Assembly (NCBI GenBank): GCA_944378105.1
Contig: CALWGC010000023.1
Location: forward strand, 1-64,000
Reading direction: 5' to 3'
Origin: an uncultured Clostridia bacterium
GTDB lineage: Bacteria > Bacillota > Clostridia > Lachnospirales > Anaerotignaceae
DNA: 64,000 nucleotides
Shown: positions 56,708-64,000 of the stretch, in pieces
Position numbering within the stretch: the first letter of the stretch is position 1
Layout of the letters: each line of letters starts with the position of its first letter
Made by a program: the position numbers and the translations under genes
Notes under the pieces: model-generated
What the model saw: the letters and a program-made list of their open reading frames with translations, nothing else
Told to the model about the DNA's origin: nothing
Database searches by the model: none

Positions 56708-58171
56708 ATGAACTATATTGGAACGAGAAACAAAGACATTTGCGCCACGGCTTCCAAGGCCATTTTACAGGGGATTTGTGAAGACGGTGGTCTGTTTTTG
56801 CCGGAAGAAATGCCGGTGATGAAAAAACCATTGAGCGAACTGGTGCAGCTGGACTACCGGGCGCTGGCCTATGAAATTTTAAGCTTATTTTTGACCGATT
56901 TTACGGAAGAAGAACTGAAGGCCTGCATCAACGGCGCCTATGACGAAAAGTTTGACGTGCCGGAGATTGTGCCGGTGGTGAAAGCCGGGGATGTTTCCAT
57001 TTTGGAATTGTTCCACGGCAAAACCATTGCTTTTAAGGACATGGCCCTGTCCATTTTGCCTTATTTGATGAAAACGGCAGCAAAGAAAAACGGGCTGGAC
57101 AAAGAAATTGTCATTTTGACTGCCACCTCCGGTGACACGGGCAAGGCTGCCTTGGAAGGCTTTGCCGGCGTGGAAGGGGTCAAAATCATTGTCTTTTTCC
57201 CAGAAGATGGCGTAAGCCCCGTGCAAAAACTGCAAATGGTGACCCAAGAAGGCGATAACACCTGTGTGGTGGGCATCAAAGGCAACTTTGACGACGCCCA
57301 AACGGCGGTCAAAACCATTTTTACCGATGCCGTTTTGCAGCAGGAATTGGCAGAAAAAGGCTTTGTGTTCTCCTCGGCCAACTCCATCAACATTGGCCGC
57401 TTGGTGCCACAGGTGGTGTACTATTTCTGGGGCTATCTGCAAATGGCAAAACAGGGAGAAATTGCCCTGGGCGAGGAAATCAATGTGACCGTACCTACTG
57501 GAAACTTTGGCAACATTTTGGCCGGTTATTTTGCAAAACAAATGGGTCTGCCGGTGAAAACTTTTCTCTGTGCTTCCAACGACAACAAGGTGCTCTATGA
57601 TTTCTTTACCACGGGGACTTATGACAAAAACCGTCCGTTTATGGTGACCACGTCGCCTTCCATGGATATTTTGATTTCCAGCAATCTGGAACGCCTCCTT
57701 TGCCTTCTGACCAATCAGGAAACTTGTAAAAAACGGATGGAAGAATTGAAAACGACCGGCAAATATACCCTGGATGTAAAAGCCAAAGACATCGTGGGTC
57801 AGTGGGCCGACGAAGCCAAAACGGCAGCGGCCATCCGCACCATGTTTGAAGAAAACGGCTATGTTTTAGACACCCATACGGCCGTGGCCTATGCTTCTTA
57901 TGAAACCTACAAAAAGGAAACCGGTGATGCAACACCAACGCTGATCGTTTCCACGGCAAGTCCTTATAAATTTACCAAAGACGTGATGACGGCCATCGAT
58001 GAGAAGTATGCCCAAGAAGATTTCTTTGTACTGATGGACAAAATGGCAGCGCTTTCCGGCGTGGCTATTCCTGCCCCGATCCGCGGCATTCAAGACCGCC
58101 CCGTGCGCCACAAAACCGTCATCGAAAAAGACAACATCAAAGCCTTTGTGGCTGATTATTTAACCAAATAA
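56708..58171 (+). CDS. thrC: Threonine synthase
   Basis: Converts O-phosphohomoserine to threonine with PLP. The 487-residue type has the N-terminal YIGTRNKDICATASKAILQG, the Schiff-base Lys in TIAFKDMALSILPYLM (about residue 108), ATSGDTGKAALEGF, the PLP phosphate loop PTGNFGNILAGYFAKQMGLP and C-terminal STASPYKF. GAGGGATGA precedes the ATG. Confidence 0.96.
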   Translation: MNYIGTRNKDICATASKAILQGICEDGGLFLPEEMPVMKKPLSELVQLDYRALAYEILSLFLTDFTEEELKACINGAYDEKFDVPEIVPVVKAGDVSILELFHGKTIAFKDMALSILPYLMKTAAKKNGLDKEIVILTATSGDTGKAALEGFAGVEGVKIIVFFPEDGVSPVQKLQMVTQEGDNTCVVGIKGNFDDAQTAVKTIFTDAVLQQELAEKGFVFSSANSINIGRLVPQVVYYFWGYLQMAKQGEIALGEEINVTVPTGNFGNILAGYFAKQMGLPVKTFLCASNDNKVLYDFFTTGTYDKNRPFMVTTSPSMDILISSNLERLLCLLTNQETCKKRMEELKTTGKYTLDVKAKDIVGQWADEAKTAAAIRTMFEENGYVLDTHTAVAYASYETYKKETGDATPTLIVSTASPYKFTKDVMTAIDEKYAQEDFFVLMDKMAALSGVAIPAPIRGIQDRPVRHKTVIEKDNIKAFVADYLTK

Positions 58172-58205
58172 CAATCCGTTTTAGGAAGGGAGAAGAACAA
58201 CAATC

Positions 58206-60185
58206 ATGGATGTTTCTCAGCTTACCATCAACACCATCAAATTTTTGAGCGTCGATGCCATTCAAAAGGCAAAAAGCGGTCATCCCGGCCTGCCCATGGG
58301 GGCAGCGCCTGCCGCCTATACCCTTTGGGCCAAAGAAATGAACTTTGATCCCAAAAAACCACAATGGCCAAACCGCGACCGGTTTGTGCTTTCGGCTGGT
58401 CATGGCTCTGCTATGCTCTATTCGTTATTGCATCTCTTTGGCTATGGCACCACATTGGAAGATTTGAAACAATTCCGTCAGCTGGATTCCAAAACACCGG
58501 GACACCCAGAATATGGTGTGGCAGCAGGCATTGAAACCACCACCGGCCCCTTGGGACAAGGCATTGCCAATGCCGTGGGCTTTGCCCTGGCAGAAAGCCA
58601 TTTGGCTGCTATGTTTAACCGGGAAGGCTATCCCGTTTATGACCATTATACCTATGCCCTTTGCGGCGATGGCTGTCTGATGGAAGGCGTCAGCGCCGAA
58701 GCCTGCTCTTTGGCTGGTACTTTGGGACTGGGCAAACTGATTGTATTATATGATTCCAATAACATTTCCATCGAAGGCGATACTGCCACGGCCTTTGGCG
58801 AAAACGTGCGCCAGAGATTTGATGCCTATGGCTGGCAGACCATTTTGGTGGAAGACGGCAAGGATGTGGCCGCCATTGACGAAGCCATCCGGGCCGCAAA
58901 AGCTGACACCAGCCGTCCATCCCTCATTGAAATCAAAACAAAAATCGGCGCCGGTTCTCCCAACAAAGAAGGCAAGGCCTCGGCCCACGGCGAACCTTTG
59001 GGGGCAGAAGAAATTGCTGCCACGAAAGAAGCTGCCGGCTGGAACTATGGCGAAGATTTCTATGTACCAGAAGAAGTGAAAGCACATCTGGCCCAAGTAG
59101 TGGCCGAAAAAGAAGCCGTTTGCGCCGCTTGGGAAGAGATGTTTGCTGCTTACCGCAAGGCTTACCCCGATTTGGCCAAACTGTGGGATGACTGCCACGG
59201 CGACAAATTGCCAGTGGACTTGCTCCACAATGAAGAATTTTGGCATATGGAAGGCAATTTGGCCACTCGCGCCGCTTCGGAAAAAGTATTGCAAAAACTT
59301 TCTCCGTTGGTGCCAAACCTCTTTGGTGGCTCCGCCGACTTGGGTCCATCCAATAAATCGGTGATGAAAGACCGTCCTTACTATTCCAAAGAAACACCAG
59401 AAGGCAGCAATATCCATTTTGGTGTGCGGGAATTTGCCATGACGGCCATGGCCAACGGCTTGGCACTTCACGGCGGTTTACGTCCTTATATTGCTGGATT
59501 CTTTGTATTTAGCGATTATATGAAAGCCGGGATGCGGCTTTCGGCTTTGATGAATCTGCCGGTCATCAGCATTCTGACCCACGATTCCATCGGTGTAGGC
59601 GAAGACGGCCCAACGCACCAGCCCATTGAACACCTGGCCGCACTGCGCAGCATGAAAAACTATACGGTAATCCGTCCTTGCGATGGCAATGAAACGGTGG
59701 CCGCTTGGTATCTGGCCTTGACCAGAAAGAGCCCAACGGGTATCGTCCTTTCCAGACAAAACCTGGAACTGCTGCCTACCACCGGCAAAGGCGCCCTCAA
59801 AGGCGGCTATATTGTCAAAGACTGTGAAGGTACGCCGGATGTATTGCTGTTGGCTACCGGTTCGGAAGTTCAGCTGGCAGTGAAAGCCTGCGATTTGTTG
59901 GCGGCACAGGGCGTGAAAGCCAGAGCCGTTTCCATGATGAGCTTTGAAGTCTTTGAAGAACAAGACGAAGCTTACAAAGAAAGTGTATTGCCAAAGGCCA
60001 TCCGCAAGAGAGTGGCCGTGGAAGCCGCCTGCGACTTTGGCTGGCACAAATATGTGGGGTTGGATGGCAAAGTGATTGCCATGGAAGACTATGGCGCTTC
60101 CGCCCCGGCCGATCAGCTGTTTACCAAGTTTGGTTTCACGGCAGAGCACGTGGCTGAGACGGCCATGGCTTTGGTAAAAGAATAA
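58206..60185 (+). CDS. tkt: Transketolase
   Basis: A full-length 659-residue transketolase of the pentose phosphate pathway: [58 protein letters not shown], thiamine-diphosphate motif [34 protein letters not shown] and [14 protein letters not shown] lies upstream of the ATG, 34 bases after thrC. Followed by a terminator. Confidence 0.97.
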   Translation: MDVSQLTINTIKFLSVDAIQKAKSGHPGLPMGAAPAAYTLWAKEMNFDPKKPQWPNRDRFVLSAGHGSAMLYSLLHLFGYGTTLEDLKQFRQLDSKTPGHPEYGVAAGIETTTGPLGQGIANAVGFALAESHLAAMFNREGYPVYDHYTYALCGDGCLMEGVSAEACSLAGTLGLGKLIVLYDSNNISIEGDTATAFGENVRQRFDAYGWQTILVEDGKDVAAIDEAIRAAKADTSRPSLIEIKTKIGAGSPNKEGKASAHGEPLGAEEIAATKEAAGWNYGEDFYVPEEVKAHLAQVVAEKEAVCAAWEEMFAAYRKAYPDLAKLWDDCHGDKLPVDLLHNEEFWHMEGNLATRAASEKVLQKLSPLVPNLFGGSADLGPSNKSVMKDRPYYSKETPEGSNIHFGVREFAMTAMANGLALHGGLRPYIAGFFVFSDYMKAGMRLSALMNLPVISILTHDSIGVGEDGPTHQPIEHLAALRSMKNYTVIRPCDGNETVAAWYLALTRKSPTGIVLSRQNLELLPTTGKGALKGGYIVKDCEGTPDVLLLATGSEVQLAVKACDLLAAQGVKARAVSMMSFEVFEEQDEAYKESVLPKAIRKRVAVEAACDFGWHKYVGLDGKVIAMEDYGASAPADQLFTKFGFTAEHVAETAMALVKE

Positions 60186-60224
60186 CACGGCTGTGTTTTT
60201 GTCACATTTTGTTACTGTTTTTTC

Positions 60225-60253
60225 AAGGGTTCCCTCCGGGTGAACCCTTTTTC
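60225..60253 (+). terminator. Terminator of tkt
   Basis: AAGGGTTC / GAACCCTT, 8 bp, 9-base loop, then TTTT. Confidence 0.88.
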
Positions 60254-60328
60254 ATTCCTATTTGGAATGGTTCGCATGCAAAATAATTGTCGTTTTATTC
60301 ACAAACTGACCGAAAAAGGGGGATTTTT

Positions 60329-60877
60329 ATGCGGATGTTTTTGGCAATCGAGCTGGAAGAAGCGTGGAAAGAACAACTGTCTCTTTTGCAGCAAGAGGTG
60401 GGGAAAAGATGCCAAGGAGGGCATTTTACTGAAAAAAATAACCTACATTTGACGGTGAAATTCATTGGAGAAGTCAAAAGAGACGAGTTGGACGCTTTGG
60501 TGGCGGCCACGGCAGAAGCAGGGGGCGCCACACGGGCATTTTCCATGGAAATCGCCCGTCTAGGCTACTTTTCACGGGGAAAACGGGCCATTTTATGGGC
60601 AGGCATTGGGGCAAACCCTGCTCTTGTGCGATTACACCAAAATGTGGAACGTGCCATGCAAAAACAGGGCTTTGCCCGGGACCGTGCCAAGTATACCCCA
60701 CATATCACGTTGGGCCGGGAACTGGCGTTTTTAGCGCCTTTCGAGCAAATGCAAAAAGAAGCGGCCATCGACATTGCGCCTATGGCGGTTACTCGTCTTT
60801 CTCTCATGGAAAGTCGGCGGGAAGGACCTCGATTGATTTATCGACCGGTTTTTGTGCAAAATCTTCGGGGAAAATGA
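60329..60877 (+). CDS. thpR: RNA 2',3'-cyclic phosphodiesterase (ThpR, 2H family)
   Basis: A 182-residue protein with both catalytic HxTx motifs: HLTVKFIGE (about residues 36-44) and HITLGRE (about 127-133). It opens MRMFLAIELEEAWKEQLSLL and ends SRREGPRLIYRPVF. Family members hydrolyse 2',3'-cyclic phosphates on RNA or ligate tRNA halves in vitro. ATG at 60329 follows AAAAAGGGGGA; a 14-residue upstream extension has no ribosome-binding site. Confidence 0.93.
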   Translation: MRMFLAIELEEAWKEQLSLLQQEVGKRCQGGHFTEKNNLHLTVKFIGEVKRDELDALVAATAEAGGATRAFSMEIARLGYFSRGKRAILWAGIGANPALVRLHQNVERAMQKQGFARDRAKYTPHITLGRELAFLAPFEQMQKEAAIDIAPMAVTRLSLMESRREGPRLIYRPVFVQNLRGK

Positions 60878-61296
60878 GAAAAAATGGTTTTTTTAGACTG
60901 AAATTTAGCAGTTGTGAACAAAAAAAGAGTGCAATATCAGATTGCATAAAACAAAAAGTGTTTATTTGTGTATTTTTATTGTAAACTCCTAACATGTTCC
61001 AGTCTTTCCAGTGGTTTGTATGTGCAAAAAAGCTTGACAATTCTATGACAACTAAGGTAACATAGGGGATAGGGAATTGGCAAAACAACAATGAACTACG
61101 AAAGCGAAAATCGAGAAAAAGTTTGCAAAGAGCAGAAGGGCTTTTTTCGGCCCCAGGACATCGGTCTTGACTGCGCCCATACTTTTTCTGCTTTTTGCAA
61201 AGCACACAGACCAGTCTCCCCAAATAAACCAGAAAAAAGTCTCGTCCCGGGCAAAAACAGGACAACGGTTGATTGGATGATAAGGAGGAAAGTTGA
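60878..61296 (+). promoter_or_regulatory. Long upstream region and probable promoter of the bcd-etfBA operon
   Basis: No gene. TTGACA (61034-61039), 18 bases, TAACAT (61058-61063) would give a leader of about 225 bases. A small hairpin TGCAAT/ATTGCA sits near 60933. The leader holds an open frame without a ribosome-binding site. Confidence 0.55.
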
Positions 61297-62439
61297 ATGG
61301 ATTTTACATTGTCTAAGGAACATAAGTTATTACAGGAAATGTACAGAAAATTTGCCGAAAACGAAGTAAAACCTTTGGCAGAAGAAGTGGATGAAGAAGA
61401 AAGAGTGCCTTATGAAACCGTAGAAAAACTGAAACGGTATGGCATGCTGGGCATTCCATTTCCAAAGGAATACGGCGGCCAAGGCGGCGACGTGCTGGCC
61501 TATGTAATGTGTGTAGAAGAAATGGCAAAAGTTTGCGGTACCACCGCCGTTATCATCTCCGCTCACACCTCTCTTTGCGCTACCCCAATTTATGAATTCG
61601 GTACGGAAGAACAAAAACAAAAATACTTGGTTCCTCTGGCAAAAGGCGAAAAAATCGGTGCATTTGGTTTGACCGAACCAGGCGCTGGTACCGATGCCGC
61701 AGGCCAGCAGACCAAAGCCGTACTGGAAGGCGACCACTATGTATTAAACGGTTCCAAAATCTTTATCACCAACGCTGGCTTTGCTGACATTTTCATCATC
61801 TTTGCCATGACCGATAAATCCAAAGGCACCAGAGGCATTTCTGCTTTCATCGTAGAAAAAGACTTCCCTGGCTTCTCCGTTGGCAAACACGAAAAGAAAA
61901 TGGGTATCAAAGGTTCTTCCACCTGCGAACTGATCATGGAAAACTGCATCGTGCCAAAAGAAAACCTGCTGGGCCAAGAAGGCAAAGGCTTTGGCATTGC
62001 CATGAAGACACTGGATGGCGGCCGTATTGGTATCGCTTCTCAGGCTTTGGGTATTGGCGAAGGCGCTTTGGATGAAACCATCAAGTACGTGAAAGAAAGA
62101 AAACAGTTTGGCAAGAGAATTTCTCAGTTCCAGAACACCCAGTTTGAAATTGCTTCCATGAAAGCAGATTTGGATGCTGCACAGTTGCTGGTTTACCGTG
62201 CTGCTTGTGCAAAACAGAACAAAGAACCATATGGCCACATGGCTGCCATGGCAAAATTGTTTGCTTCCAACACCGCAAGCGACGTAACCAGAAGATGCGT
62301 ACAGCTGCACGGCGGTTATGGCTACACCAGAGAATATCCGGTGGAAAGAATGATGAGAGACGCCAAGATTACCGAAATCTACGAAGGTACGTCTGAAGTA
62401 CAAAAGATGGTGATTGCCTCTTATCTGAAAGTGAACTAA
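61297..62439 (+). CDS. Acyl-CoA dehydrogenase, probably butyryl-CoA dehydrogenase
   Basis: A 380-residue flavoprotein: MDFTLSKEHKLLQEMYRKFA, FGLTEPGAGTDAAGQQTKA, VLNGSKIFITNAGFADIFII, GIKGSSTCELIMENCIVPKE, RKQFGKRISQFQNTQFEIAS, QLHGGYGYTREYPVERMMRD and the catalytic Glu in IYEGTSEVQ. Together with EtfBA directly downstream, it would reduce crotonyl-CoA to butyryl-CoA, possibly bifurcating electrons to ferredoxin. Strong AGA/GCA codon preference suggests abundant expression. AAGGAGGAAA precedes the ATG. Confidence 0.93.
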   Translation: MDFTLSKEHKLLQEMYRKFAENEVKPLAEEVDEEERVPYETVEKLKRYGMLGIPFPKEYGGQGGDVLAYVMCVEEMAKVCGTTAVIISAHTSLCATPIYEFGTEEQKQKYLVPLAKGEKIGAFGLTEPGAGTDAAGQQTKAVLEGDHYVLNGSKIFITNAGFADIFIIFAMTDKSKGTRGISAFIVEKDFPGFSVGKHEKKMGIKGSSTCELIMENCIVPKENLLGQEGKGFGIAMKTLDGGRIGIASQALGIGEGALDETIKYVKERKQFGKRISQFQNTQFEIASMKADLDAAQLLVYRAACAKQNKEPYGHMAAMAKLFASNTASDVTRRCVQLHGGYGYTREYPVERMMRDAKITEIYEGTSEVQKMVIASYLKVN

Positions 62440-62461
62440 TCTGGAAGGGAGATAATACAGT

Positions 62462-63262
62462 ATGAAAATTGTGGTATGCGTAAAGCAAGTTCCTGATACA
62501 ACGGAAGTGAAACTGGATCCCGTAACCAATACTTTGATTCGTGACGGCGTGCCAAGTATCATCAACCCAGACGATAAAGCAGGGATTGAAGCTGCTTTGC
62601 AGTTGAAAGAAAAATTGAACGACGGTTCCACCGTAACCATCGTTTCCATGGGCCCTCCTCAGGCTGATGTGGCACTGAGAGAAGCGCTGGCCATGGGTGC
62701 AGACGAAGCTTATTTGCTCAGCGACCGTGCATTTGGTGGTTCTGACACCTTTGCAACTTCCACCATCATTGCAGCTGGCCTGAAAAAAATCGGTTTTGAC
62801 CTGGTCATCACCGGTCGTCAGGCCATCGACGGCGACACCGCACAGGTTGGCCCACAGATTGCAGAACACTTGGGTATCCCTCAGGTAAGCTATGCAGAAG
62901 ATGTACAGATTGAAAATGGCGATACTGTTGTGGTAAAACGTCAGTTTGAAGACAGATATCACATTTTGGAAATGAAAACCCCTTGCCTGTTGACTGCTTT
63001 GGCAGAATTGGCAGAACCAAGATATATGTCTGTTGGCGGCTGCTTTGACGCTTACAGAGAAAAAGAAGTAAAAGTTTTGGGCTTTGAAGACCTGAAAGAT
63101 ATGTTCAACCCAGAACACATCGGCCTGAAAGGCTCTCCTACCAACGTATTTAAGTCCTTCACCAAACAGGCCAAAGGCGCTGGTACCGTTTACAAAGACA
63201 TCTCCGCAGAAGATGCTGTAGCGGCCATCGTTGCCAAACTGGAAGAAAGACACATTATCTAA
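62462..63262 (+). CDS. etfB: Electron transfer flavoprotein, beta subunit
   Basis: A 266-residue subunit: MKIVVCVKQVPDTTEVKLDP, NPDDKAGIEAALQLKE, SMGPPQADVALREALAMGAD, TSTIIAAGLKK, ITGRQAIDGDTAQVGPQIAE and the C-terminal FTKQAKGAGTVYKD. The AMP/FAD-binding loop DGDTAQVGPQ is intact. In bifurcating EtfAB this subunit holds the bifurcating FAD. Lies 22 bases after the dehydrogenase gene. Confidence 0.96.
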   Translation: MKIVVCVKQVPDTTEVKLDPVTNTLIRDGVPSIINPDDKAGIEAALQLKEKLNDGSTVTIVSMGPPQADVALREALAMGADEAYLLSDRAFGGSDTFATSTIIAAGLKKIGFDLVITGRQAIDGDTAQVGPQIAEHLGIPQVSYAEDVQIENGDTVVVKRQFEDRYHILEMKTPCLLTALAELAEPRYMSVGGCFDAYREKEVKVLGFEDLKDMFNPEHIGLKGSPTNVFKSFTKQAKGAGTVYKDISAEDAVAAIVAKLEERHII

Positions 63263-63283
63263 GGAGAAGGAGGAGAACCGGAC

Positions 63284-64000
63284 ATGAGTAAAGATGTATT
63301 TGTATTGATGGAACAAAGAGATGGCGAGCTGCAGAAAGTCGGCATTGAATTGCTGGGCGAAGCAACGAAGCTGGCCAAAGATTTGGATGAAAAAGTAGTT
63401 GCCGTATTGCTTGGCTGTGACATCAAAGAAAAAGCACAGACCTGTATTGCTTACGGTGCAGATAAAGTTATCGTGGTAGACGATCCAGAATTGAAAGAAT
63501 ATTTGACCGAGCCTTATGCACTGGCTTTGACTCAGATCATCAAAGAAGAAGAACCGGAAATCCTGCTTTATGGCGCAAGCTCCATCGGCCGTGACCTGGC
63601 TCCTAGAGTATCGGCCAGAGTACACACCGGTTTGACCGCAGACTGCACCGGCCTTGCCATTGCAGAAGACACCAAACTGCTGATGATGACCCGTCCTGCT
63701 TTCGGCGGCAACATCATGGCAACCATCCTTTGCAAAAACCATCGTCCACAGATGGCAACCGTTCGTCCAGGCGTAATGAAAGCCCTGGAAAGAGACAACA
63801 CCAGAACGGGCGAAGTTGTGGAAAAAACCGTAGACTTCTCCAAAGACACCCATGGTGTAAAAATCAGAGAAGTCATCAAAGAAGGCAAAAAAGCGGTGGA
63901 TATCACCGAAGCCAAATATTTGGTTTCTGGCGGCCGTGGCATTGGCAGCCCAGAATTCTTTGGCACTTTGCAGGAATTGGCTGACGTTTTGGGCGGCGAA
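63284..64000 (+). CDS. etfA: Electron transfer flavoprotein, alpha subunit (3' end outside the window)
   Basis: 239 codons from ATG at 63284 (AAGGAGAAGGAGG upstream) to the window edge; a full EtfA has about 330-400 residues. It shows MSKDVFVLMEQRDGELQKVG, LLGEATKLAKDLDEKVVAVL, LYGASSIGRDLAPRVSARVH, TGLTADCTGLAI and the start of the C-terminal FAD domain (VSGGRGIGSPEFFGTLQELA). The remaining FAD site lies beyond the edge. No N-terminal ferredoxin domain is fused, unlike some clostridial EtfA. Confidence 0.95.
   Translation, partial: MSKDVFVLMEQRDGELQKVGIELLGEATKLAKDLDEKVVAVLLGCDIKEKAQTCIAYGADKVIVVDDPELKEYLTEPYALALTQIIKEEEPEILLYGASSIGRDLAPRVSARVHTGLTADCTGLAIAEDTKLLMMTRPAFGGNIMATILCKNHRPQMATVRPGVMKALERDNTRTGEVVEKTVDFSKDTHGVKIREVIKEGKKAVDITEAKYLVSGGRGIGSPEFFGTLQELADVLGGE

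Overview
The window looks like the replication-origin region of an anaerobic, endospore-forming Bacillota, most likely class Clostridia. The evidence is the conserved block gyrA-gyrB-recF-S4-dnaN-dnaA / rpmH-rnpA-yidD-yidC-jag-mnmE-mnmG-rsmG, the sporulation genes bofA, spoIID and spoIIQ, and oxygen-sensitive metabolism (pyruvate:ferredoxin oxidoreductase, indolepyruvate:ferredoxin oxidoreductase, acyl-CoA dehydrogenase with EtfBA, rubrerythrin). An S-layer-homology protein is cut by the left edge. I cannot name the genus. I saw no rRNA, tRNA, CRISPR array or insertion sequence.

Layout. 1-17.7 kb is metabolic: SLH protein, nifJ, a RelQ-type alarmone synthetase with a phosphoesterase and a DUF3842 protein, an aminotransferase, a K+/H+ antiporter, a LarA-family racemase, an operon of Re-type citrate synthase-like enzyme, LuxS and isocitrate dehydrogenase, a 47-residue orphan gene, an acetyltransferase-like gene with a suspicious T9 tract, a 1.1-kb A-rich minus-strand unit without a clear ORF, and a uracil-DNA glycosylase. 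17.7-18.3 kb holds a cluster of DnaA boxes about 20 kb from dnaA. 18.2-26.5 kb, all minus: rhomboid, bofA, yaaL-like, Gx transporter, NusG-II, serS, DUF4446, parB, parA, argS. 26.7-30.4 kb, plus: a pseudo-hydrolase, thioesterase, flavin-binding protein, VOC protein and noc. 30.6-40.0 kb, minus: gyrA to dnaA. From 40.4 kb nearly all genes are plus: rpmH to rsmG, iorAB, flavin reductase, then spoIID-spoIIQ (minus), rubrerythrin, an RsmF-like methyltransferase, YgiQ, thrC, tkt, thpR, and a bcd-etfB-etfA operon cut by the right edge.

The minus-to-plus switch at dnaA/rpmH and DnaA boxes on both sides of dnaA place oriC at about 38.2-40.2 kb. The dnaN-dnaA gap contains what looks like the basal unwinding element: two adjacent DnaA boxes, a G/C cluster and DnaA-trio repeats. 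Segregation genes parA, parB and noc and three parS-like sites surround the origin.

The least explained parts are a highly structured GC-rich intergenic element (49.7-50.0 kb), the A-rich unit at 15.9-17.1 kb, the remote DnaA-box cluster, the 47-residue orphan gene, and terminators inside the leaders of the citrate synthase and gyrB operons. Several proteins lack expected catalytic or metal-binding residues: the alpha/beta hydrolase, SpoIIQ and the uracil-DNA glycosylase.
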